From NCBI GenBank assembly GCA_037379885.1, contig JARRJC010000009.1, positions 1-52,690 on the forward strand: 52,690 bases of DNA. Direction: 5' to 3'. The translations under genes were made by a program, and so were the position numbers. Source of the stretch: Limibacillus sp. Its GTDB lineage: Bacteria > Pseudomonadota > Alphaproteobacteria > Kiloniellales > CECT-8803. Below, one piece after another: positions 37,070 through 45,405 of this stretch. Every line of letters starts with the position of its first letter. Position 1 is the first letter of the stretch. Under the pieces are notes generated by a model. The model had not been told where the DNA came from and ran no database searches. It saw only the letters and a program-made list of their open reading frames with translations.

Positions 37070-38680
37070 CTAGTCTTTCCTCGGCTCGGCGCAATGACCG
37101 TCGCGCGCGCGCAGATAAAGCCGCGGGGTCCATTGCTCGGAGTTGTAGGGTCCGCTGGTCCAAGCCTCAAAGGACCCGGTAGACAGCCGATAGCAGTTCC
37201 TGAGGGCCCAGTTCTCCAGCGCCTCGTCACTGGGCGCGCCGACCAGCACGGCATCGGGAGCACCCTGCGCGGTGAACACCAGGTCGAGAGACTGCGGTGT
37301 AATGCCGCCTCTTTGGAGCACCTCCTCCGGCGGGTAGATGTCGCCGGAGCGGTAGAAGTAGGGACCCAGGGAAAAGGCTGCGAAGATTGGGGAGCCGGCC
37401 TCCAGCACCAGAAGGCTATGCACGCTTGCTATGGGCCCCTTGAGGCCGTTTGCGCTCATGGCGTCCTCAATCCGCTCGGCAACGCTTGTGACGGACGCCA
37501 CCGGGCGCAACTCCGGGTCGAGCAAGCGCGACAGCGTGGTCGCCATCTGGAGGGTCTGGAGCGTCAGCAAAGCGAAGCAGCCGATGATCACTCCGCGCCA
37601 GCCCGTGGCGGAAAAGCGCTGCCGGATCTCTCCGATCAGAAGCCAACTGAGCAACAAAAGGTAGGGCGTGACCGGCAGAATGTGCGGATAGAAGACCGGC
37701 GCGGGAATGAAGACGCAAAGGAAGCCAAAGGCGACAAGCAGGCCCAGCCTCCGCTTCTGCCTTCCCGACGCCGGCGGACCGGCTCCCCGCGCGCGCCGTG
37801 AGAAGAGCGCCAAGACCGGCAGCATCACCAAGGCGAGAAGCAATGTGGGGTTTCTCAGCAAATAGACGCCGATGTCATCCGCAGAGGCCAAGCGCTGCGC
37901 AAGCAGGCTCTCCGGCCCCTCCGGAAAATAGAAGGACCCCGCCGTTTCGGGGTGCAGCCGGAAGACCCCGAAGATAAAGGGGCCGGGCGCGCTCCCCAAC
38001 GCGGCAAGAGAGGGAAGGGCCCCCAGGAGCCCGCCGAGGGCCAAGGCAACAACCTCGACGGGCCGGCGCCGCTCCAGCAAGAGGAAGAGAAAGAGACAGA
38101 AAGGAACGAACGCGGCCGTCAACTTGACGCCCACCGCCAGGCCGCCCGCCGCACCCGCCAGGACCAACCAGGAAATCCCTGCGCCCGCCTTGTCGGCTTT
38201 CAGGAAGCAGAAGAGGGCCAGGAGGCAGAGGACGAGGGCGAGACCGTCATTCCGCGCCGAGACGAGGAGTGCGCCGGCCACCGGCAAGGTAATGAAAAGG
38301 AAGGTGAGGAACAGCGCCTGCCCGCGTCCCGCTCCCAAGAGACGCGCCGTCCCGTGGAAGACCAGGGCCGCCGCCAAGGCGATGACCGCGCCAAGCAGGC
38401 GCGCGGTCAGGAAATAGCCCGTTTCCAAAGGCTGGAAGAGCAGACTCATCAACCAGGATTGGATGGGCGGTTGATTGACCAGGATGCCGCTGTATAGCGC
38501 ATGGTCACGCGCCAGCGCCGCGACCGCGATATAGGCTTCTTCATCTTGATCTAGAGGGACCGCGAGTGCGTTCGCGAGAAGCAGGGGGGCGCCAAGCGCG
38601 AAGATGACCCAGGCGCCAGACGCCTTCTCCCGAGACTCCAGAAGCGCTGTCATTTCTGCGGTATCCACCGGATCGTTCAC
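37070..38680 (-). CDS. GT39/ArnT-like integral membrane glycosyltransferase
   Basis: A 536-residue protein with a dozen or so hydrophobic helices. The first external loop has the acidic pair in PLDQDEEAYI, matching the catalytic DE motif of the PMT/ArnT (GT39, GT-C fold) family, followed by YSGILVNQPPIQSWLMSLLF, where PP and conserved aromatics are typical of these polyprenyl-phosphate-sugar transferases. It would move a sugar from a lipid carrier onto lipid A, a polysaccharide or a protein at the periplasmic face. Acceptor unknown. It is convergent with the SGNH-like gene, and a joint role in surface glycan decoration is plausible but unproven. Confidence 0.78.
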   Translation of the reverse strand: MNDPVDTAEMTALLESREKASGAWVIFALGAPLLLANALAVPLDQDEEAYIAVAALARDHALYSGILVNQPPIQSWLMSLLFQPLETGYFLTARLLGAVIALAAALVFHGTARLLGAGRGQALFLTFLFITLPVAGALLVSARNDGLALVLCLLALFCFLKADKAGAGISWLVLAGAAGGLAVGVKLTAAFVPFCLFLFLLLERRRPVEVVALALGGLLGALPSLAALGSAPGPFIFGVFRLHPETAGSFYFPEGPESLLAQRLASADDIGVYLLRNPTLLLALVMLPVLALFSRRARGAGPPASGRQKRRLGLLVAFGFLCVFIPAPVFYPHILPVTPYLLLLSWLLIGEIRQRFSATGWRGVIIGCFALLTLQTLQMATTLSRLLDPELRPVASVTSVAERIEDAMSANGLKGPIASVHSLLVLEAGSPIFAAFSLGPYFYRSGDIYPPEEVLQRGGITPQSLDLVFTAQGAPDAVLVGAPSDEALENWALRNCYRLSTGSFEAWTSGPYNSEQWTPRLYLRARDGHCAEPRKD

Positions 38681-38722
38681 AGGTTGCCGCTGAATTTAAT
38701 CCAGGCTGCCCGGATTTACCCC

Positions 38723-39277
38723 TCAAGCCTCCAGGCGCGAAAGCTGATAGCGCCGATTGGCTTCCTCGAAGACTGCCAGGGTCCGCTCCATCGAGTGATC
38801 GTGCGGGGTCAGCGCCTGCGAGTCCCATTCCTTGCGGGCGGTCTCATAAAAGTCCCCGCCGTAGACGTGGATGGCGCCGGTCAGCTTGTCGACCGGGTTC
38901 ATGACCGAGTGAACAACCTCCGGCCCGAGCGGCAGCACCTCGCGTTCGCGAAGCGCTCTCGCACCGGCCGCCTCGACCTTGCCGTCTTCCGTGCGGCGCC
39001 AGAAGATGTTGTCCTCGGCGCCGCCGTAGACGCCGATCACCGCCCACATTTCGTGGTTATGAGGCATGACGGACATGAAGGGCGCCCAGATGACGTTGAC
39101 GACGGTGACGTCGGGCCCGCAATAGAGCTTCTGGACCCCGGCTGCCTCAGGCTCGCCCAGGGCGGACAGGACGCCCCGCGGGTCTGCCACGGCGGCGGCC
39201 ACCAGTTCCCGGATGGCGCGCGGCCCCTCTTCAGCGGCCTGGCGGCAATCCTCGACAAAGCGCTCGCTGTCAAACAT
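38723..39277 (-). CDS. Cupin-fold thiol dioxygenase-like protein (cysteine-dioxygenase-like)
   Basis: This 184-residue protein has a cupin pattern: PHNHEMWAVIGVYGG carries the HxH metal pair, and EVVHSVMNP the third His, with HVYGGDF after it, as in cysteine dioxygenase/3-mercaptopropionate dioxygenase relatives that bind Fe(II) through three histidines. It likely oxidises a small thiol to a sulfinate, but cysteine as substrate is not proven. It sits on the minus strand 42 bases upstream of the glycosyltransferase gene. A GTTGT/ACAAC palindrome lies about 30 bases before its start. Confidence 0.7.
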   Translation of the reverse strand: MFDSERFVEDCRQAAEEGPRAIRELVAAAVADPRGVLSALGEPEAAGVQKLYCGPDVTVVNVIWAPFMSVMPHNHEMWAVIGVYGGAEDNIFWRRTEDGKVEAAGARALREREVLPLGPEVVHSVMNPVDKLTGAIHVYGGDFYETARKEWDSQALTPHDHSMERTLAVFEEANRRYQLSRLEA

Positions 39278-39421
39278 CGGACAGGCTCCTGAGTTCCGTG
39301 GGGACGTTGTTCCTGAGGATACAACAAGCGACGGGGCGAAACCATAAGGGTAAGGCTGGGCCTGCCGGGGCGGGGCCGCCTTCCGGTTCGTCTCGAATAG
39401 CCCCCTTGGGATCGCCCCGGC

Positions 39422-39907
39422 TCAGGGGACGATCTTGACCGTGTCCTCGTCGAAGCTGTCCTCGGCGGTTTCCTCCAGCTCCTGGCGGCGGCGCAGATGG
39501 GCAGCGACCAGGGTGGCGGTCAGCGCATCCTCCTGCTGGTCGCGGCGGCGGTTCTCGGCGGCCACGCTATGGCGGTTGAGCGTGAAGAGGAGTTCGCGGC
39601 GAATCTGCTCGCGCTGATCGACCCGGCGGCGAAGCGGGCGGTAGATCAGGCAGAGCAGGGAGAGGACCAGGACATCGGAAAGAAAGATAACACCGACATC
39701 GAAAGCGCCGACATAGTCCAGCAGGAAGCAGAAGATATGCGCGATCAGCAGGGTGGCGGCAATGGCCCAAAAGGGATCGCTGACCTCCTGAGGGGACTCG
39801 CGCTCAAGGACCCGCTCAACGGCCTTGTCAACTGTCGGAAAGCTGACGCCGCTGCGGAAATCGATCTCTTCCAGTACCTTGAATAGGACGTCGCCGCCTC
39901 TTTTCAT
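39422..39907 (-). CDS. Small two-helix membrane protein of unknown function
   Basis: I do not recognise this 161-residue protein. It has two adjacent hydrophobic helices (about residues 45-65 and 68-92: WAIAATLLIAHIFCFLL and DVGVIFLSDVLVLSLLCLIY) with the N-terminal 40 residues and a long C-terminal Arg/Glu/Gln-rich tail (about 95-161) in the cytoplasm or forming a coiled coil. It lies divergent from the PhaJ-like gene and its stop is 144 bases from the thiol-dioxygenase-like gene. Its start is an ATG with no strong ribosome site. Confidence 0.6.
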   Translation of the reverse strand: MKRGGDVLFKVLEEIDFRSGVSFPTVDKAVERVLERESPQEVSDPFWAIAATLLIAHIFCFLLDYVGAFDVGVIFLSDVLVLSLLCLIYRPLRRRVDQREQIRRELLFTLNRHSVAAENRRRDQQEDALTATLVAAHLRRRQELEETAEDSFDEDTVKIVP

Positions 39908-40040
39908 GGAACTCCAACCAATTGAGGGTCCTTCTACGATCTATTGCACGAAAAGCGTTAACGTCAGCTTAACACAACTCTAGACTCGTTCTTCAAGGCA
40001 AGTTCTGCAATCAGTGAGGGAGTTGCCGTGAAAAGCAGCC

Positions 40041-40100
40041 TTGCAATCGGCAAGAATCTCTCGCTAGAGTGCAGTGCAACAAAACTCTATTGCGCCGCAA
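40041..40100 (+). promoter_or_regulatory. Promoter with TGC/GCA palindromes before the MaoC hydratase gene
   Basis: TTGCAA (40041-40046) and TAGAGT (40065-40070) are 18 bases apart. Immediately over the expected start lies TGCAGTGCA (40070-40078), and 12 bases on TTGCGCCGCAA (40090-40100). Such TGC-Nx-GCA palindromes resemble binding sites reported for the PhaR repressor upstream of phasin and PHA genes in Alphaproteobacteria. The match is by eye. Confidence 0.4.
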
Positions 40101-40205
40101 AATAACAAAGCACAGCGATACCGCCGGGGAGAGGCATCAGGATCCTGTATGGCGCTGAATTGAGGGCTGGCAGCCCTTTGACCGAGACCAAAGAGGAACG
40201 AGTCC

Positions 40206-40676
40206 ATGCAGGAACTACACGGCTACTACATCGAGGATCTTAAACCCGGCATGACGGCGGTCTATGCGAAGACCGTCACCGAGGCGGACATCGCCCTTTT
40301 CGCCGGGGTATCGGGTGACACCAACCCGGTGCATCTGAACGAGGAGTTCGCGGCCTCCACCATGTTCAAGGAGCGCATTGCCCACGGCATGCTTTCCGCC
40401 AGCTTCATCTCCACGGTATTCGGCACCCGGCTGCCGGGTCCGGGCTGCATCTATCTGAGCCAGACCCTGAACTTCAAGGCGCCGGTGATGATCGGCGACA
40501 CCGTGGTCGCGCGGGTCACGCTTCGTGAGGTCGACACGGATAAGAAGCGCATCCTGGTCGATACGGTCTGCAGCGTCGGCGAGAAGGTCGTGCTGGACGG
40601 TGAAGCCAAGCTGATGGTGGCCAGCCGCGCACGGCTGCACGCCAGCAACGAGGAGAAGACCGTCGCCGCCGAATAG
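40206..40676 (+). CDS. MaoC-like (R)-specific enoyl-CoA hydratase (PhaJ-type)
   Basis: This 156-residue hot-dog-fold enzyme hydrates enoyl-CoA to (R)-3-hydroxyacyl-CoA. The (R)-hydratase motif is clear: Asp38 and His43 in AGVSGDTNPVHLNEEFA and the following RIAHGMLSASFIS. Length and simple domain match PhaJ, which feeds polyhydroxyalkanoate synthesis from fatty-acid oxidation. It stands alone, with its own promoter and terminator, and the promoter palindromes suggest control by PhaR. No PHA synthase is in the window. Confidence 0.88.
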   Translation: MQELHGYYIEDLKPGMTAVYAKTVTEADIALFAGVSGDTNPVHLNEEFAASTMFKERIAHGMLSASFISTVFGTRLPGPGCIYLSQTLNFKAPVMIGDTVVARVTLREVDTDKKRILVDTVCSVGEKVVLDGEAKLMVASRARLHASNEEKTVAAE

Positions 40677-40723
40677 GCCGGACGGGAACATCGGCCCTCG
40701 GCCTGTTCTGACTACCAGAAACG

Positions 40724-40752
40724 CGGCTCCGCTCTCCGGCGGGGCCGTTTTC
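40724..40752 (+). terminator. Intrinsic terminator after the MaoC hydratase gene
   Basis: CGGCTCCGC (40724-40732) pairs with GCGGGGCCG (40739-40747), one T-G pair, with a 6-base loop and TTTTCTTTC after. It lies 48 bases after the stop. Confidence 0.8.
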
Positions 40753-40770
40753 TTTCGCCCCGGCCCTCAA

Positions 40771-40784
40771 TTGATCCATCGCAA
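40771..40784 (+). promoter_or_regulatory. FNR/FixK-like box upstream of ccoG
   Basis: TTGAT-CCAT-CGCAA resembles the FNR/FixK consensus TTGAT-N4-ATCAA; the left half is perfect and the right half matches three of five. It lies 117 bases before ccoG, in a region where oxygen control of cbb3 assembly genes is expected. Confidence 0.5.
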
Positions 40785-40900
40785 TGCAGCAAAGCACCCA
40801 GCGACTAGTCTTCGAATGACAATGAAGACGCTGTTCCCGCGCTGAGGCGCCGGCAAGGCGTCCGCCATGCCACGACCGGAGAGAGGCACGGGATTACGTC

Positions 40901-42385
40901 ATGAGCGAAGCGAGCAAGGTCGAAGACATCGACGTCTTGTCGCGCAAGGAACAGCGGGCCGAGGGCAAAGTCGACCTGCCGCTCTACGCCGACCGGGTCA
41001 AGGTCTATCCCAAACGCATCTGGGGAACCTTCCGCAAGCTGAAATCGGCGGCGCTGGGTTTGCTGCTCGCGATCTACTATCTCGCGCCCTGGATCCGCTG
41101 GGACCGGGGCCCGAACGCGCCGGACCAGGCGATCCTCGTCGACATGCCGGGCCGCCGCCTCTACTTCTTCTGGATCGAGCTCTGGCCGCAGGAAATCTAT
41201 TACCTGACCGGGGTTCTGATCCTGGGTGCCGTCGGCATCTTCCTCATAACCAGCCTGCTGGGCCGCGTCTGGTGCGGCTATGCCTGCCCGCAGACCGTCT
41301 GGACCGACCTCTATCTTTTCGTCGAACGAAAGGTCGAGGGCGACCGCAACAGCCGCATGAAGCTGGACCAGGGGCCGCTCACCTTGGAGAAGGTCCGGAA
41401 GAAGGTGATCAAACACGCCATCTGGCTGCTGATCGCCTTTGTCACCGGCGGCGCCTGGATCATGTACTTCACCGATGCGCCGACCCTGGTTCAGGAGTTC
41501 TTCGTCGGTCAGTCTTCCACGGCCGTTTACGGCTTCACGGCCCTTTTCGCCGCGACGACCTATCTTCTGGCCGGCTGGGCGCGCGAGCAGGTCTGCACCT
41601 ACATGTGTCCCTGGCCCCGCTTCCAGGCGGCGATGATGGACGAAGACAGCCTCATCGTGACCTACCAGAAGTGGCGCGGGGAGCCGCGCGGCAAGCCCTC
41701 CAAGGATCCTGCCAAACAGGCTGAACTGGGCGATTGCGTTGACTGCAAGCTCTGTGTGGCGGTCTGCCCCACGGGCATCGACATCCGCGATGGCGTGCAG
41801 TTGGAATGCATCGGCTGTGCGCTCTGCATCGACGCCTGCAATTCGGTCATGACCAAGCTCGACCGCGAGCCGAACCTCATCGCCTACGACACGGAATACA
41901 ATCAGGCCGCCCATGCCGCGGGCGGGACACCGAGGATTCGCCTGATCCGGCCGCGCACCATCGTCTATGGGCTTATCCTCTTGATGGTGGCTGGCTTCAT
42001 GATCATGACGCTGGCGCTGCGCGCGACCACGGACATCTCGGTGCTGCACGACCGCAACCCCCTTTTCGTCAAGCTGTCGGACGGGTCGATCCGCAACGGC
42101 TACACCGTCAAGATCCTCAACATGCGGCGCGAGGCGCGCAGCTACGACCTCGTGATCGAGGGCCTCAGCGGCGCGGAAGTCTCGGTGGTCGGCGCGGGAG
42201 AGGTGGAGGGCGCCTCGGCGGTGCTGCCCGCCGCGCCCGACGATGTGGCCACCTATAAGCTTTACCTGTCGGTGCCGCCGGGAACTTTGGACAGCGGCAT
42301 CGAAGATGTAACCTTCGTACTGACCAACCAGGCAACCGGAGAGACCGTGCGGCGCGAAACCGTGTTCCGCGGTCCGGAGCAGTGA
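40901..42385 (+). CDS. ccoG: Cytochrome c oxidase accessory protein CcoG (FixG/RdxA)
   Basis: CcoG is an inner-membrane ferredoxin-like protein that reduces copper during cbb3 oxidase assembly. The 494-residue protein has about five hydrophobic helices, a WCGYACPQTVW motif and CTYMCPWPRFQ, then two 4Fe-4S clusters: CVDCKLCVAVCPTGIDI and CIGCALCIDAC. The C-terminal immunoglobulin-like part is periplasmic. It leads the ccoGHIS series; its GTGA end overlaps the ccoH region. The ccoNOPQ structural genes are not in the window. Confidence 0.95.
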   Translation: MSEASKVEDIDVLSRKEQRAEGKVDLPLYADRVKVYPKRIWGTFRKLKSAALGLLLAIYYLAPWIRWDRGPNAPDQAILVDMPGRRLYFFWIELWPQEIYYLTGVLILGAVGIFLITSLLGRVWCGYACPQTVWTDLYLFVERKVEGDRNSRMKLDQGPLTLEKVRKKVIKHAIWLLIAFVTGGAWIMYFTDAPTLVQEFFVGQSSTAVYGFTALFAATTYLLAGWAREQVCTYMCPWPRFQAAMMDEDSLIVTYQKWRGEPRGKPSKDPAKQAELGDCVDCKLCVAVCPTGIDIRDGVQLECIGCALCIDACNSVMTKLDREPNLIAYDTEYNQAAHAAGGTPRIRLIRPRTIVYGLILLMVAGFMIMTLALRATTDISVLHDRNPLFVKLSDGSIRNGYTVKILNMRREARSYDLVIEGLSGAEVSVVGAGEVEGASAVLPAAPDDVATYKLYLSVPPGTLDSGIEDVTFVLTNQATGETVRRETVFRGPEQ

Positions 42386-42390
42386 GCGCC

Positions 42391-42912
42391 ATGCAGAGTC
42401 TGTTCTTCCGTGCGGGCAAGCCGCATCACAAGAGAGAGCGTCAGAAAAGCTTCTGGATCCCTTACGTCTTCTTTGGAATGTTCGGCGTCATCATCGCTGT
42501 CAATGGCGCGCTCATCTACTGGGCGACCGCCTCCTGGCCGGGGCTTTCCAGCGATAACCACTACGAACGTGGGCTGGAGTACAACGAGGTGCTGGAAGCC
42601 AAGCGCCAGCAGGCGGCGCTCGGGTGGAGCATCCAGGCGGACCTGGGCCAGCCTCTCGACGGCAAGGCGGATCTGATCGTTTCTCTGACCGGCAAGACCG
42701 GCCAGCCGCTCTACGCCGACAACGTCACGGCCGAACTGCGCCGCCCGGCCGTGGAGGGCTTTGACAGCCGCATGCAGCTTGTCTCCCTCGGGGAAGGCCG
42801 CTACCGGGGCGAGGCGGCGCTGCCGCAGCCGGGCGTCTGGGACCTCGTCCTGCTGATCGAGCGCGGCGCCGACCAGCACGTCAGCAAGCAGCGACTTTAC
42901 GTGAAGCCTTGA
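42391..42912 (+). CDS. ccoH: Cytochrome oxidase assembly protein CcoH (FixH)
   Basis: CcoH is a small membrane protein required for cbb3 oxidase stability. The 173-residue product has one N-terminal helix (about residues 22-42: YVFFGMFGVIIAVNGALIYW) and a periplasmic beta domain with GWSIQADL and the late PGVWDLVL typical of FixH. I prefer the ATG at 42391 after GGAG; a GTG at 42382 is also possible. It lies between ccoG and ccoI with short spacing (13 bases to ccoI). Confidence 0.9.
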   Translation: MQSLFFRAGKPHHKRERQKSFWIPYVFFGMFGVIIAVNGALIYWATASWPGLSSDNHYERGLEYNEVLEAKRQQAALGWSIQADLGQPLDGKADLIVSLTGKTGQPLYADNVTAELRRPAVEGFDSRMQLVSLGEGRYRGEAALPQPGVWDLVLLIERGADQHVSKQRLYVKP

Positions 42913-42925
42913 GGAGCGGCGGGAC

Positions 42926-45205
42926 ATGACTGAGGCGACAGAGGCGCTCTCGCCCGCGAACATCGAGTCCGCGCCGCCCCGGCCGGGCGACGTCGCGCCC
43001 TATCTGCGGGAGGCGGCGGACGGCAGCAAGCTGCTGCATCTTCTGGTCGAAGGCGTCCATTGCGGCGGCTGCATCAGGAAGATCGAACGCACGCTGGGCG
43101 CCGAGCCGGACGTCACCCAATGCCGCCTCAACTTCACCACCCGCCGCCTGACCCTCGCCTGGCGGGGCCCGGCTTCGCGCGGGAACGAACTGCTGGAGGC
43201 CCTGTTCGCGCTGGGCTACACGGCCGTTCCCTACGATCCCGAGCGCCTGGGCCGCCAGGAAAAGCAGGACGAGAAGGACCTGCTGCGCTGCCTCGCCGTG
43301 GCGGGCTTCGCCGCCGCCAACGTCATGCTGCTCTCGGTCGGCGTCTGGGCGGGCGCCTTCGAGGGCATGGGGCCGGCCACCCGGGGGCTGCTGCACTGGT
43401 TCTCCGCGCTGATCGCGTTGCCCGCGATCCTCTATGCGGGTCGTCCCTTCTTCCGCTCTGCTCTGGGCGCGCTTTCCAAGGGCCGCACCAACATGGAGGT
43501 GCCGATCTCCCTCGCCGTCCTGCTGGCGGGGGGCATGAGCCTCTTCGAGGTGATCCGGGGCGGGGAGCACGCCTACTTCGATTCCGCCGTCACCTTGCTC
43601 TTCTTCCTGCTGATCGGCCGTTATCTCGACCGCCGTGCGAGAGGACAGGCCCGCTCAGCCGCCGAGCGCCTGCTGGCGATCCGGGGCGAGGCCGTCACCT
43701 TGCTGCTGCCGGAAGGCGGGACGCGGGTGGTTCCGGCCGAGCAGGTTCTGCCGGGCATGCGCGTGCTGGTCGCCGCCGGAGAACGGCTGGCGGTCGATGG
43801 GGTCGTGCGCGAGGGCCTTTCCGACATCGACGCCAGCCTCATCACCGGGGAAAGCCTGCCTCAGACCCTGGGCCAGGGCGCCCTGCTTCATGCCGGAACC
43901 CTGAACCTGACCGCGCCGCTCACCCTGGAGGTGACGGCGGTCGGCGAGGACACGCTTCTGGGGGAGATCGTGCGCTTGATGGAGGCTGCGGAGCAGCGCA
44001 AGGCGCGCTACGTCGAACTGGCGGATCGTGTCGCCCGTTTCTATGCGCCGGTCGTGCACTTCCTTGCCGCCGCCGCCTTCCTCGGCTGGTTCCTGTTCGG
44101 CGGTCTCGCCTGGCAGGAGGCGCTGATGATCGCGGTCGCGGTGCTGATCGTGACCTGCCCCTGCGCCCTGGGGCTGGCGGTGCCGGCGGTCCAGGTGATC
44201 GCCAGCGGGCGGCTGCTGCGTCAGGGGATCCTGCTGAAGTCCGGCAGCGCCCTGGAGCGTTTCGCCGAGACGGACAGCGTGGTGTTCGACAAGACCGGCA
44301 CGCTGACGCTGGGCAGCCCTCGGCTGGTCGCGGGGCAGGGGGACGGGCCGGCGCTTGCCGCCGCCGCCCGGCTCGCGGCGAACAGCAAGCATCCGCTGGC
44401 CCAGGCGCTGATGCGCGCCGCGCCGCCGGTCACGCCGCTTTCGGGCGTGCGCGAACTGCCCGGACAGGGCCTCTCCTGGCAAGACGCAGAGACGGGTGGG
44501 GAATGGCGGCTCGGGCGCGCGTCCTTCTGCGGTCTCGCCAAGGAGGTGGCGGACCGGGAGGAGGCGGGGGCCGTGGGGCCGCTGCTCTGGTTCGCCCGAC
44601 CGGGCGCCCAACCGGTCTGTTTCCGCTTTGAGGATTCTTTGCGCCGCGATGCCGCCGAGGTCGTGGCGGCGCTCAAGCGCGACGGCAAGGAGGTCGCGCT
44701 GCTGTCGGGCGACCGTCCCGCCGTGGTGGCCGCCGTGGCCCGTGATCTGGGGATTGCGCGCTGGCGCGCCGGGCTGACGCCCGCTGAAAAGGTGGAAGCC
44801 TTGGAAGAGATGGCGGCGGAAGGCCGCAAGGTGCTGATGGTCGGAGACGGCTTGAACGATGCGCCTGCGCTGGCCGCCGCTTACGCCTCGCTCTCGCCGA
44901 CGACGGCGGCCGATATCTCCCAGACGGCGGCGGATGCGGTCTTCCAGGGCCGCTTGCTGGCCCCCGTGATTGAAACCCTGACGGTCGCCGGGCGCTCGGA
45001 CGCGCTGGTGCGCCAGAACTTCATGCTGGCGATCGGCTACAACCTGATCGCCGTGCCGCTGGCCGTCTGCGGCTTCGTGACGCCCTTGGTGGCCGCGCTC
45101 TGCATGTCGGGCTCCTCCCTGATCGTCACCGGCAACGCGCTGAGGCTGGCGCTTGGGTCGAAGTCCGCCAAACCGTCCCCGGCTCTGAGGGAGCAGGAGG
45201 CGTGA
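42926..45205 (+). CDS. ccoI: Copper-translocating P1B-type ATPase CcoI (FixI)
   Basis: CcoI exports copper for insertion into cbb3 oxidase. The 759-residue protein has an N-terminal metal-binding domain (Cys46-x2-Cys49 in VHCGGCI), the CPC copper motif in TCPCALG at about 411-413, the phosphorylated Asp455 in DKTGTLT, the ITGESLP and HP (NSKHPLAQ) motifs and the hinge GDGLNDAPAL. Domain order is complete. Its stop overlaps the GTG of ccoS (GTGA). Confidence 0.95.
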   Translation: MTEATEALSPANIESAPPRPGDVAPYLREAADGSKLLHLLVEGVHCGGCIRKIERTLGAEPDVTQCRLNFTTRRLTLAWRGPASRGNELLEALFALGYTAVPYDPERLGRQEKQDEKDLLRCLAVAGFAAANVMLLSVGVWAGAFEGMGPATRGLLHWFSALIALPAILYAGRPFFRSALGALSKGRTNMEVPISLAVLLAGGMSLFEVIRGGEHAYFDSAVTLLFFLLIGRYLDRRARGQARSAAERLLAIRGEAVTLLLPEGGTRVVPAEQVLPGMRVLVAAGERLAVDGVVREGLSDIDASLITGESLPQTLGQGALLHAGTLNLTAPLTLEVTAVGEDTLLGEIVRLMEAAEQRKARYVELADRVARFYAPVVHFLAAAAFLGWFLFGGLAWQEALMIAVAVLIVTCPCALGLAVPAVQVIASGRLLRQGILLKSGSALERFAETDSVVFDKTGTLTLGSPRLVAGQGDGPALAAAARLAANSKHPLAQALMRAAPPVTPLSGVRELPGQGLSWQDAETGGEWRLGRASFCGLAKEVADREEAGAVGPLLWFARPGAQPVCFRFEDSLRRDAAEVVAALKRDGKEVALLSGDRPAVVAAVARDLGIARWRAGLTPAEKVEALEEMAAEGRKVLMVGDGLNDAPALAAAYASLSPTTAADISQTAADAVFQGRLLAPVIETLTVAGRSDALVRQNFMLAIGYNLIAVPLAVCGFVTPLVAALCMSGSSLIVTGNALRLALGSKSAKPSPALREQEA

Positions 45206-45378
45206 GCGTCCTCGTCTACCTGATCCCGATAGCGATCTTCCTGGGGCTCTTGGGGTTGGCCGCCTTCCTCTGGTCTCTCAGGAGCGGCCAGTACGACGAC
45301 CTGGACGGCGCCGCAGAACGCGTCCTCTTCGACGATGAGGAAGAGGAAAGCCGCAAGGACCGGTCGGACAGGCCGTAA
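45202..45378 (+). CDS. ccoS: Cytochrome oxidase maturation protein CcoS (58 residues, GTG start)
   Basis: CcoS is a tiny membrane protein needed for cofactor insertion in cbb3 oxidase. The GTG at 45202 overlaps the ccoI stop (GTGA) after GCAGGAGG, and the product MSVLVYLIPIAIFLGLLGL begins a single helix ending at LWSLRSGQYDDLDG. That GQYDDLDG junction is the conserved CcoS signature. The tail (about 20 residues) is Asp/Glu/Arg-rich. Short length and GTG start mean it is often missed. It is convergent with the indolepyruvate oxidoreductase gene. Confidence 0.93.
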   Translation: MSVLVYLIPIAIFLGLLGLAAFLWSLRSGQYDDLDGAAERVLFDDEEEESRKDRSDRP

Positions 45379-45405
45379 GGACGCGTCCAGCTACGACGCG
45401 CCCGG

